20,333 bases of DNA from a virus. The notes under the pieces were generated by a model. It ran no database searches, had not been told where the DNA came from, and was given only the letters and a program-made list of their open reading frames with translations. Location of the stretch: IMG/VR virus record IMGVR_UViG_3300021085_001660, positions 1-20,333 of that record. One strand, written 5' to 3'. The first letter of the stretch is position 1; each line of letters begins with the position of its first letter. The translations under genes were made by a program, and so were the position numbers. Below, piece by piece: positions 7,901-14,605 of the stretch.

Positions 7901-7919
7901 GTATGGAAAGTTTCCATAC
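7901..7919 (+). promoter_or_regulatory. Hairpin in the gp32 mRNA leader, candidate autoregulatory operator
   Basis: An inverted repeat GTATGGAA-AGT-TTCCATAC forms an 8-bp stem a few nt from the predicted mRNA 5' end. Copies of AAGGCAA flank it at 7892-7898 and 7924-7930. It is followed by an A-rich, probably unstructured stretch containing the AGGAG ribosome binding site. T4 gene 32 is autoregulated by gp32 binding a structured 5' element and then an unstructured leader; the layout here is similar, but the regulation is inferred. Confidence 0.5.
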
Positions 7920-7947
7920 AAACAAGGCAAAATAGGAGAAAAATATT

Positions 7948-8982
7948 ATGGCAACATTGGCTGAAATAAGACAAAAGTTAGCATCGATGGAATCAAAACC
8001 AGGCGGTAGCAACTCACAAATGGACAACGCAGTATATCCGTTCTGGAATATCGCAGAAGGTCAGTCCACAACACTAAGATTTTTACCTGACAATGACCCG
8101 GACAACATTTTGTTCTGGACAGAAAGGTTAATGATTAGATTACCATTCCCTGGTATAAAAGGAGGCGACTCCAGACCCGTTATCGTACAAGTACCGTGCG
8201 TAGAAATGTATGGTGGACAATGTCCAGTATTACAGGAAGTTAGACCTTGGTTCAAAGATCCAAGTCTAGAAGATATGGGTAGAAAGTATTGGAAAAAGAA
8301 AAGTTACATCTTTCAAGGATTTGTGAAAGAAGATGCTTTACAAGAAGATACTAAACCAGAGAATCCAATTAGAAGATTTATTATTGGACCACAGATATTT
8401 AATATTATCAAAGGTGCATTAATGGATCCAGATATGGAAAACATTCCAACAGATTATGTAAATGGAACAGACTTCCGTTTATCAAAAACAACCAAAGGTC
8501 AATATGCAGACTACAGTACTTCTAAATGGGCAAGAAAAGAATCTGCTCTAACAGAAGAAGAACTATCTGCTGTTGATACACACGGTTTACACGATTTAAA
8601 ATCGTTCTTACCTAAGCAACCAGGAGACCAAGAACTACAAGTTATCAAGGAAATGTTTGAGGCAAGTGTTAATGGAGAACTATATGACCCAGAGAAATGG
8701 GGTAGTTTCTACAAGCCAGCAGGTATGCAACTGAATACTACAAGTGTTCAAAAAGCAACAGCACCTGCACAGGCTCCAGCACCTGCACCAGCAACTCCTA
8801 CAACAAGTTCATCTACTAGCGAAGAATCCGTAGCCTCTGAAACTAGTAATGAAAACGTAGTGCAAAGTGTATCTAATCCAACTCCAAGTACTCCAGTAGA
8901 GGAAAATGCTTCTGCCAGCAACGGCAACAGTTCTACTGAAGATATTTTGGCAATGATTAGAAACCGTTCTACTGAATCTTAA
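7948..8982 (+). CDS. 32: Single-stranded DNA-binding protein gp32
   Basis: A 344-aa homologue of T4 gp32 (301 aa), which coats single-stranded DNA in replication, recombination and repair. The N-terminal region (MATLAEIRQKLASMES) corresponds to the cooperativity domain. The OB-fold core runs from about residue 28 to 240, with LRFLPDND, IRLPFPG and RKYWKKKSYIFQGFV. The zinc site is altered: only Cys84 and Cys92 remain in CVEMYGGQCPVL, and position 95, where T4 has a third Cys, is Leu. The C-terminus has a Pro-Ala linker (APAQAPAPAPAT) and an acidic, Ser/Thr-rich tail ending TEDILAMIRNRSTES, as expected for the protein-interaction tail. AGGAG precedes the ATG. It is the first gene of the promoter-driven recombination operon. 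Confidence 0.95.
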   Translation: MATLAEIRQKLASMESKPGGSNSQMDNAVYPFWNIAEGQSTTLRFLPDNDPDNILFWTERLMIRLPFPGIKGGDSRPVIVQVPCVEMYGGQCPVLQEVRPWFKDPSLEDMGRKYWKKKSYIFQGFVKEDALQEDTKPENPIRRFIIGPQIFNIIKGALMDPDMENIPTDYVNGTDFRLSKTTKGQYADYSTSKWARKESALTEEELSAVDTHGLHDLKSFLPKQPGDQELQVIKEMFEASVNGELYDPEKWGSFYKPAGMQLNTTSVQKATAPAQAPAPAPATPTTSSSTSEESVASETSNENVVQSVSNPTPSTPVEENASASNGNSSTEDILAMIRNRSTES

Positions 8983-8994
8983 GGAGGTTGTGCA

Positions 8995-10107
8995 ATGCAA
9001 AAACCTTTTGATTTAAGTAAATTTAGAACCAGTGTAACTAAAAGTATATCAGGCATTAGTGCTGGATTCCACGATCCACAAGATTGGATTAGTACGGGTA
9101 ACTTTGCACTCAATTATCTTATCAGTGGCGATTTCCATAAAGGAATCCCACTGGGTAAGGTGAGTGTGTTTGCTGGAGAGTCCGGGTCGGGTAAAAGTTT
9201 CTTATGCTCTGGAAGTTTAGTGCGTAACGCACAACAGATGGGGTGTCAAGTAGTTTTATTTGATTCCGAGAATGCTCTAGATGAGGACTGGTTGAAGGCA
9301 CTAGATGTCGATACAACACCTGAAAAATTATTAAGAATTAGTGTGTCTATGATTGATGACGTTGCTAAAACACTTGGTGATTTTTTAAAGGACTACAAAG
9401 CAAACTATGGCGACTTAGAATATGAAGAGATGCCTAAACTTGTATTTGTAATAGACAGTCTGGGTATGTTATTAACACCCACTGACGTAGCACAATTTGA
9501 TAAGGGTGACCTAAAAGGTGACTTAGGTAGAAAGCCTAAGGCTCTAACAGCATTGATTAGAAATACTGTTAACCAATTAGCACCTTATCCGATTGCTCTA
9601 GTGGCAACCAACCACACTTATGCATCACAAGATATGTTTGACCCTGATGATAAAATCAGTGGAGGACAAGGCTTTATATATGCAAGTAGTATTGTTGTAG
9701 CACTTCAAAAGTTAAAACTTAAAGAAGATGCAGATGGCAACAAAGTTACTGATGTTAGAGGTATTAGGGCGAAATGCAAAGTAATGAAATCTCGTTACAG
9801 CAAACCGTTTGAACAAGTTCAATTGAAAATACCTTACGACACAGGCTTAGAACCAATTAGTGGACTAGTAGATATCTTTGAAACAAAAGAAATATTTACT
9901 AAAGTAGGAAACAAACTACTTTATGTAAGTCCAGTAACAGGCGAAGAGCATAAGCATTTTAGAAAGCAATGGAATGATGCTGAGAAATTACAAATGGTAA
10001 TGGACGAATGGGGAACTAACCCTAATAGAGATTACCACCCATTAGAAGATATAGATGAAGAAATTGACGAGGAGACTTTAGATGGACAATCTACAACTAC
10101 TGAGTGA
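8995..10107 (+). CDS. uvsX: UvsX RecA-like recombinase
   Basis: A 370-aa recombinase (T4 UvsX 391 aa) that forms filaments on single-stranded DNA and drives strand exchange in recombination-dependent replication. Walker A is GESGSGKS (residues 61-68) and Walker B is LVFVIDSLG (149-157). Further RecA/UvsX family features are LFDSENALDEDWL (88-100), NHTYASQDMFDP and KISGGQGFIYASSIV near the DNA-binding loop. The C-terminus is acidic (EDIDEEIDEETLDGQ). A very strong AAGGAGG site overlaps the gp32 stop codon, so expression is linked to gp32. The last 26 nt overlap the next small gene in another frame. Confidence 0.97.
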   Translation: MQKPFDLSKFRTSVTKSISGISAGFHDPQDWISTGNFALNYLISGDFHKGIPLGKVSVFAGESGSGKSFLCSGSLVRNAQQMGCQVVLFDSENALDEDWLKALDVDTTPEKLLRISVSMIDDVAKTLGDFLKDYKANYGDLEYEEMPKLVFVIDSLGMLLTPTDVAQFDKGDLKGDLGRKPKALTALIRNTVNQLAPYPIALVATNHTYASQDMFDPDDKISGGQGFIYASSIVVALQKLKLKEDADGNKVTDVRGIRAKCKVMKSRYSKPFEQVQLKIPYDTGLEPISGLVDIFETKEIFTKVGNKLLYVSPVTGEEHKHFRKQWNDAEKLQMVMDEWGTNPNRDYHPLEDIDEEIDEETLDGQSTTTE

Positions 10108-10318
10108 AACTTGGGATAGTGTGTCTATACACATAGACGCAAAACTTAAAGTCGAAGCCGCTGAAAATCTTGTTAGAGTATTCGAAGAAAATGGAATGCT
10201 CGATGCAGATGAAATTAAAATGTTCACAGACTGTGATAAAAATTTAAAAGAGGCATTGGCTTTATATCGTGAGGACTTAGGTCTTGACGAGGAAGAAGAA
10301 GACGAGGAATGGGACTAA
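10082..10318 (+). CDS. Small acidic hypothetical protein between uvsX and uvsY
   Basis: A 78-aa protein of unknown function. It is helical and strongly acidic at the C-terminus (LGLDEEEEDEEWD). The start at 10082 is supported by a GAGGAG ribosome binding site 7 nt upstream (10069-10074), although this puts the first 26 nt inside uvsX. The acidic tail resembles those of gp32 and UvsX partners, so an interaction with the recombination machinery is possible by position, but there is no direct sequence evidence. No enzyme motif is visible. Confidence 0.7.
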   Translation: MDNLQLLSETWDSVSIHIDAKLKVEAAENLVRVFEENGMLDADEIKMFTDCDKNLKEALALYREDLGLDEEEEDEEWD

Positions 10319-10321
10319 ATT

Positions 10322-10783
10322 ATGGCAGGTTGGTACAACAAGGTAAATGATAGTTTAGCAGAAATAGTAAACTGTATTGATTACTATGAAAACGAACTAG
10401 CAGAAGCCAAGTTTGAATGTGGAGTAAAAGGTAATGTCGAAAGATTATCAGCGGCACTACCAGGTATTACTGAACACAGATTTAACCAATTGCAGGAAAT
10501 AGAAGCAATCCTCGAACACCTTAACATTGAACTTAGGAAGACTAGAAGTAAGGTCTTCCGAAAGTTCCTTGAAAATTATAATAGACAATTAACAAGTAGA
10601 GATGCAGATAAGTTTGTTGACGGTGAAGATGAAGTGGTACAACTAACAAGTTTAGTAAACCAAATAAGTCTTTTAAGAAACAAATACTTAGGCATAATGA
10701 AAGGGTTAGATACCAAGCAATGGCAAATTGGTCACATTGTAAGGTTAAGAACAGCAGGAATGGAAGACATATCAGTTGGATAG
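10322..10783 (+). CDS. uvsY: UvsY recombination mediator
   Basis: A 153-aa protein (T4 UvsY 137 aa) that helps UvsX displace gp32 from single-stranded DNA. Recognition rests on the C-terminal block RNKYLGIMKGLDTKQWQIGHIVRLRTAGMED, which aligns with the T4 block YWGILLDFCSGALDAIKSRGF and following residues. The HRFNQLQEIEAILEHLNIELRKTRSK helix and KFVDGEDEV are features I associate with UvsY of marine T4-like phages. It is basic and helical, with position near uvsX and gp32 in one operon. The ATG follows the preceding stop by 3 nt and has no clear Shine-Dalgarno sequence. Confidence 0.88.
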   Translation: MAGWYNKVNDSLAEIVNCIDYYENELAEAKFECGVKGNVERLSAALPGITEHRFNQLQEIEAILEHLNIELRKTRSKVFRKFLENYNRQLTSRDADKFVDGEDEVVQLTSLVNQISLLRNKYLGIMKGLDTKQWQIGHIVRLRTAGMEDISVG

Positions 10784-11207
10784 TATTACAGTCAACGATT
10801 TGCAACAAGCAATCGAATACGGAATTGATTTAACAAAAACCTTTGAGGAAACAAAAGGGTTTGTTAATTACAAAGACGTTATAATATTACCCAGTGATAT
10901 AGATTTCCAAACAGACCAATTAACAGACGGTTTAAAAGTTATCCAATATGACAACGAAGACCACGCAATAGATATTATTCACTCTGCAAAGGAATACAAT
11001 CTATTACTAGTAGCAAATACATATTTAGAAAATCTGTTTAAACAAGCACTCTTAGAAAATTGCTTAGTGCTATCAACTACAGATGATTTAGATAAGTGGA
11101 TATGGATGTCATATGATAACAAAAAAGGGGTGTTGAATGTTGATAAGAAGTTGAAAGATTTTTTACCAACATCCAGCACAATTTTATCTATTAATAAAAG
11201 GATTTAG
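10776..11207 (+). CDS. Hypothetical protein with non-ATG start after uvsY
   Basis: A 143-aa protein with no recognised domain. The best start is TTG at 10776, which overlaps the last 8 nt of uvsY; no ATG occurs in frame until late in the gene (the methionine in KWIWMSYD), so initiation is unusual or coupled to uvsY termination. GGAAG lies upstream at a long spacing. The protein is mixed alpha/beta (KDVIILPSDIDF, YNLLLVANTYLENLFKQALLENCLVLST) with no signal peptide. It ends 1 nt before the TonB-receptor gene's ATG. It could be a small DNA-metabolism accessory protein by position, but nothing in the sequence fixes a function. Confidence 0.6.
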   Translation: MDSITVNDLQQAIEYGIDLTKTFEETKGFVNYKDVIILPSDIDFQTDQLTDGLKVIQYDNEDHAIDIIHSAKEYNLLLVANTYLENLFKQALLENCLVLSTTDDLDKWIWMSYDNKKGVLNVDKKLKDFLPTSSTILSINKRI

Positions 11208-11208
11208 A

Positions 11209-12948
11209 ATGGAAGAATTTTTTAACAAACACATAATTAAGTTTACTTTAATAGTAACTGCACCGTTGTGGATTGCTTATGCAATGGCATCGGATATAGA
11301 AGAAGTAATAGTTGTTGGTCAACAAGAAAAAGTAGTTGAAACAAACCCTGCAACAGATACAAATATATTAAATGCTATTATACCTGCATTTACTTACAAT
11401 GCTGGAGGCTATGGAGGATCTGCTTTTTATAATGAAAGAGGTGCTCAGACTGTTCACACAGCAGTATTTAGAAATGGTATACCTGCTAATGAACCAGGAG
11501 GCTCTTGGTACAACTTTGGACACGATATTGCATCAAGCGAAAAAGTCAAAGTAATAAGTGGTGCTAACGGAGTTATGTATGGCTCTGGAGCAATGGCTGG
11601 AACAGTTCTTATTGAAGACACAATCACTAGAGGATTGACAATGAGAAATATTGTAGACAGTGGAATAGAAAATCAATTTATAAAACTATCATCAAACAAT
11701 TTAGAAGTAGCATCATTCAAAGATACTATTGCTAGTGCAAGAAATGATAATGATGAAGAAGATACTTATGAACAACAGTCAGCAAAAATTATTATAGATG
11801 CAATGGACTTTGAAGTAATTGCTAAATTTGTTGATTATGAATATGATTACGATAACTGTTATGATTACAATTGGGGTCAATCAAATGAATGTACAGAATT
11901 AGGTGAAAGATATAACGTAGCAATTAGGAATGATTATATCACAGTAGGCAGAAACTATACCAGTGGTGAATATTTTACAGTAGAAGATCCTACTTATGCA
12001 AATGAAAGTTATAGAGACTTTGTTAGATTTGGTAATAATTTGGATCTTTCCAATAAACTAAATGTTGCATTTGGTGTAGATGGTGAAAGAAACATTTACA
12101 ATACAGAAAGTACAAACTCTATGGGTGCTACTGAAAACAAATACGAAGATGAAAACTTTGGCGCATATTTGAATGTGAATGCCGAATTTGCCTTGAACTA
12201 TAACTTTGGTTTGAGATTCGGTAATGATGACCAAAATGCAATGAGATTTGGATTATCAAAAGGCGAGTTCTTCTTTAACATTGGAAACAGTTTTAGAAAA
12301 GCAAACTTGTATGAAAGGTTTGGTGATGCTTGGGTTGATGGTAATGAAGATTTAATGCCAGAAGAAGGCGTAGGGTATGAGATTGGCTTTGGTGCAATAA
12401 GTGTATTTAAATATGACTTTGAAGAAACTATTGAATATCAATCAAGTTATACCACAACAGTAATTATTACTCCAGCAGTAACCACAACAGATCCTGACAC
12501 GGGCGAAGTTACTACTACACCTGCTGTAACAGAAGATATATTCACAAATGCCACTTATGCAAATGGCGGAGAATATTCTACACAAGGTTTTAGATTTGCC
12601 AACAACTATGGCCCATTTGGTGTAATGCTATCTTATACTGATACAGAACAACCTAGAGTGCCTAAGTATATGGGAGCAATCACATACCAACAAGTGTTTA
12701 ATGGTTTTACAGTTGCAGGAAGATATGCAGTAAACTTAGAAAGAGCACCAGGGCAGTATGACTTTTTACCAGAAGGAGAAGATTACTTAGAGGACTTAAA
12801 TAGATTAGATTTAAGTGCATCAAAGACTTGGGGTAAGTACAACTTAACGTTTAAACTAAACAATGCTTTAGACGACGTTGTAGAGGTTCTACCAGGGTAT
12901 GATAACCGTGGCAGGGAAGTGTTAATTACTTTACAGTATAATTGGTAA
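11209..12948 (+). CDS. TonB-dependent outer-membrane receptor (BtuB-like) encoded by the phage
   Basis: A 579-aa complete TonB-dependent receptor, close in size to BtuB (about 600 aa). A signal peptide covers residues 1-27 (hydrophobic FTLIVTAPLWIAYAMA, predicted cleavage after AMA). A TonB-box-like EEVIVVG (31-37) follows, then a plug domain (about 45-145) with RGAQTVHTAVFRNGIP, EKVKVISGANGVMYGSGAMAGTVLI. The rest is a beta barrel with alternating aromatic strands, the family-typical YSTQGFRFANNYGPFGVMLSYTD, and a C-terminal strand GREVLITLQYNW ending in an aromatic residue, as BAM substrates do. A Thr/Pro-rich loop sits at about 419-445. The gene is intact with an AAGGA site. Likely roles are uptake of a cofactor or metal, or changing the surface against other phages; the ligand is unknown. 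Such genes are rare in phages. Confidence 0.88.
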   Translation: MEEFFNKHIIKFTLIVTAPLWIAYAMASDIEEVIVVGQQEKVVETNPATDTNILNAIIPAFTYNAGGYGGSAFYNERGAQTVHTAVFRNGIPANEPGGSWYNFGHDIASSEKVKVISGANGVMYGSGAMAGTVLIEDTITRGLTMRNIVDSGIENQFIKLSSNNLEVASFKDTIASARNDNDEEDTYEQQSAKIIIDAMDFEVIAKFVDYEYDYDNCYDYNWGQSNECTELGERYNVAIRNDYITVGRNYTSGEYFTVEDPTYANESYRDFVRFGNNLDLSNKLNVAFGVDGERNIYNTESTNSMGATENKYEDENFGAYLNVNAEFALNYNFGLRFGNDDQNAMRFGLSKGEFFFNIGNSFRKANLYERFGDAWVDGNEDLMPEEGVGYEIGFGAISVFKYDFEETIEYQSSYTTTVIITPAVTTTDPDTGEVTTTPAVTEDIFTNATYANGGEYSTQGFRFANNYGPFGVMLSYTDTEQPRVPKYMGAITYQQVFNGFTVAGRYAVNLERAPGQYDFLPEGEDYLEDLNRLDLSASKTWGKYNLTFKLNNALDDVVEVLPGYDNRGREVLITLQYNW

Positions 12949-12951
12949 ATA
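12946..12951 (+). promoter_or_regulatory. Late-promoter-like TAAATA box before the bL33-like gene
   Basis: GGTAAATAAG starts with the stop codon of the receptor gene and lies 7 nt before the ATG at 12959. No Shine-Dalgarno sequence is present. Use as a late promoter would give an essentially leaderless bL33 mRNA. Confidence 0.35.
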
Positions 12952-12958
12952 AGTTACT

Positions 12959-13162
12959 ATGGCAAAGAAAGATAAAAGAAGGACGTTAGTTTATATGATA
13001 CCAGAAGGTGAGACTAGAGATCATCACACATATCATTATACGGCAGTTAAAACAAGAACACTAGTAATGGAAAACAGAAAGTTAAGACTTAAAAAGTTTA
13101 ACCCTGCTAAACAAAAACACGAGTGGTTTGTAGAAGCGAAACTACCTCCTCACACAAAATAA
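12959..13162 (+). CDS. rpmG: Ribosomal protein bL33-like
   Basis: A 67-aa, basic protein that aligns with bacterial large-subunit protein bL33 (about 50-55 aa). The start MAKKDKRR parallels MAKG in E. coli; YHYTAVKTRT (26-35) parallels HFYTTTKNKRT; KLRLKKFNP (41-49) parallels KLELKKFDP; His54 and EAK (59-61) match the conserved tail. It lacks the zinc-binding cysteines, like the proteobacterial form. The extra length comes from an insert at about residues 10-24 and a short tail. bL33 sits near the ribosomal E site. The protein could replace or supplement the host copy during infection. It follows the receptor gene by 10 nt. Alignment was by eye from memory, so a search would be needed for certainty. 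Confidence 0.75.
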   Translation: MAKKDKRRTLVYMIPEGETRDHHTYHYTAVKTRTLVMENRKLRLKKFNPAKQKHEWFVEAKLPPHTK

Positions 13163-13168
13163 ACTATA

Positions 13169-13501
13169 ATGAGTCAGTATACTGATAAAATTAATCGCAT
13201 CGCGAAAGATTTTGCAGAAATAGAACAGTATGAAAGTACAAGTTCGTTACTGGCTCAAAATGGTTGTATGGTTATAACATACAAACACGGAGGATATCTA
13301 ATAACTTCCGGAGATAACGGTGGCGAATATAACGGTTATGAATTAGAACCCAATGAAGAACTTTACATAGAATCCAGCGAAGAGTACTATCTTTCCCTCA
13401 AGAAGAAGTATAACCCAGAAAGAAAACCTATATTTAAAGAACGCATTGCCAAGTATTACAAGAAGTTATTTGGTATAAAAGTTAAAAGTTTTTTTAAATA
13501 G
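13169..13501 (+). CDS. Hypothetical 110-aa protein
   Basis: No family recognised. The N-terminal half is a mixed alpha/beta segment (GCMVITYKHGGYLITSGDNGG), followed by an acidic middle (YELEPNEELYIESSEEYY) and a basic C-terminus (RIAKYYKKLFGIKVKSFFK). There is no signal peptide or transmembrane segment. The start ATG is 6 nt after the bL33-like stop and lacks a Shine-Dalgarno sequence, so it probably depends on upstream translation or a leaderless transcript. The last codons coincide with the T-rich tract before the promoter at 13506. Function unknown. Confidence 0.6.
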   Translation: MSQYTDKINRIAKDFAEIEQYESTSSLLAQNGCMVITYKHGGYLITSGDNGGEYNGYELEPNEELYIESSEEYYLSLKKKYNPERKPIFKERIAKYYKKLFGIKVKSFFK

Positions 13502-13505
13502 TCGG

Positions 13506-13533
13506 TTGACTTTTGCCTAAATAGGCGTATAAT
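13506..13533 (+). promoter_or_regulatory. Sigma70 promoter of the AAA+ ATPase gene
   Basis: TTGACT (13506-13511), a 16-nt spacer and TATAAT (13528-13533). A T-run followed by AAATAG lies directly upstream, as at the gp32 promoter. The start should be near 13540, giving a leader of about 34 nt ending in the strong ribosome binding site TAGGAGG (13563-13569). Confidence 0.85.
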
Positions 13534-13573
13534 AGTATATATAAGTTAAAACATACATACTTTAGGAGGTTAT

Positions 13574-14605
13574 ATGCAAACTTACGTTAAAATTAAATCT
13601 GGCAAATATCGTGGTAACACAATAAAGAACGCCATTTTCCCATTAATCAAAGACATTACTTTTGGAAAGAAAGGAATGTTTCTAACAGTTGATGCTAGTA
13701 AAGTACTAGGACCTAAGTATCCAAGTGCAAGAATTATTGTCAACGACATTACGTCTTTTGAAAAAGTTTCAGAACACGAGTTTGAAGCACAGGCAATAGT
13801 GCAAAAAAGCACTCCTGCAGAACTGCAAGAAACTGATGAACAGGCACTAGACAGAATCAAAACAAGATTCGATATACTAACTGAGATGACTAGAGCAGTT
13901 ATCAAAGGTACTGTGAGAGGACTTATATTAAGTGGCCCTCCAGGTGTTGGTAAGAGTTTTGGTGTTGAAACTGAAATGGACAAATACGATATGTTTAACA
14001 AACTGAAAGGCAAAGGACCAAAAACAGAATTCTGTAAAGGTTCAATGACTCCAATTGGTTTGTACCAAACATTGTTTAACAACTCTGCTAAAGGAGATGT
14101 TATTGTATTTGATGACTGTGATACAGTACTGTTTGATGAAGTTTGCCTAAATATGTTAAAGGCAGTTTTAGACTCAGGCAAGAAAAGAACTGTAAGTTGG
14201 AAGTCAGAATCCCACGCATTGAGAAGGGAAGGTATTCCAGATAGGTTTGACTTTGAAGGATCAGCAATCTTTATTACTAACGTTGATTTTGAAAACGTTC
14301 GTTCTAAGAAGATTAAGGATCACTTAGAAGCACTTATGTCAAGATGTCACTACATTGATTTGGAAATGAACAAAGTCTCAGACAAGTTCCTAAGAATCAA
14401 ACAAATTGTTAGAGATGGTATGCTTGATGAATACAAATTTGAAGGCGAAGGTAATCAAGAAGTTGTAGACTTTATGGTAGAGAAGAGTGCAAGGCTTAGA
14501 GAAGTTAGTTTGAGAATGGTACTCAAGATTGCTGACCTCAAGAAAATGAAGCCTGAGGGTTGGAAGGCATTGGCTGAAACAACCTGTATGAAGAGAATGG
14601 CTTAG
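13574..14605 (+). CDS. AAA+ ATPase
   Basis: A 343-aa phage AAA+ ATPase. Walker A is GPPGVGKS (residues 121-128), Walker B is VIVFDDCD (176-183), sensor 1 Asn236 is in AIFITNVDF, and Arg257 in LMSRCHY is a candidate arginine finger. The first 115 residues are a separate beta-rich domain, starting with a KOW-like MQTYVKIKSGKYRGNTI. Such ATPases occur in marine T4-like phages; the role is not known to me, but remodelling a DNA or protein complex in replication is plausible from its position next to uvsW. It has its own consensus-like promoter and a very strong TAGGAGGTT ribosome binding site, and is followed by a terminator, so it is probably a single-gene transcript with high output. Confidence 0.9.
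   Translation: MQTYVKIKSGKYRGNTIKNAIFPLIKDITFGKKGMFLTVDASKVLGPKYPSARIIVNDITSFEKVSEHEFEAQAIVQKSTPAELQETDEQALDRIKTRFDILTEMTRAVIKGTVRGLILSGPPGVGKSFGVETEMDKYDMFNKLKGKGPKTEFCKGSMTPIGLYQTLFNNSAKGDVIVFDDCDTVLFDEVCLNMLKAVLDSGKKRTVSWKSESHALRREGIPDRFDFEGSAIFITNVDFENVRSKKIKDHLEALMSRCHYIDLEMNKVSDKFLRIKQIVRDGMLDEYKFEGEGNQEVVDFMVEKSARLREVSLRMVLKIADLKKMKPEGWKALAETTCMKRMA

Noticed and set aside
8761-8800. GCACCTGCA repeats
   Set aside because: They encode the Pro-Ala linker in gp32 and follow from codon repetition, not a DNA-level repeat.
11372-11554. A 60-codon open frame inside the receptor gene on the same strand
   Set aside because: It overlaps a strongly supported gene in another frame, with no ribosome binding site or recognisable motif.
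13582-14181. A 199-codon antisense open frame in the AAA+ ATPase gene
   Set aside because: It is the mirror of a gene with clear Walker motifs, has no ribosome binding site or promoter on the minus strand, and its Ser/Leu-rich composition is typical of antisense frames.
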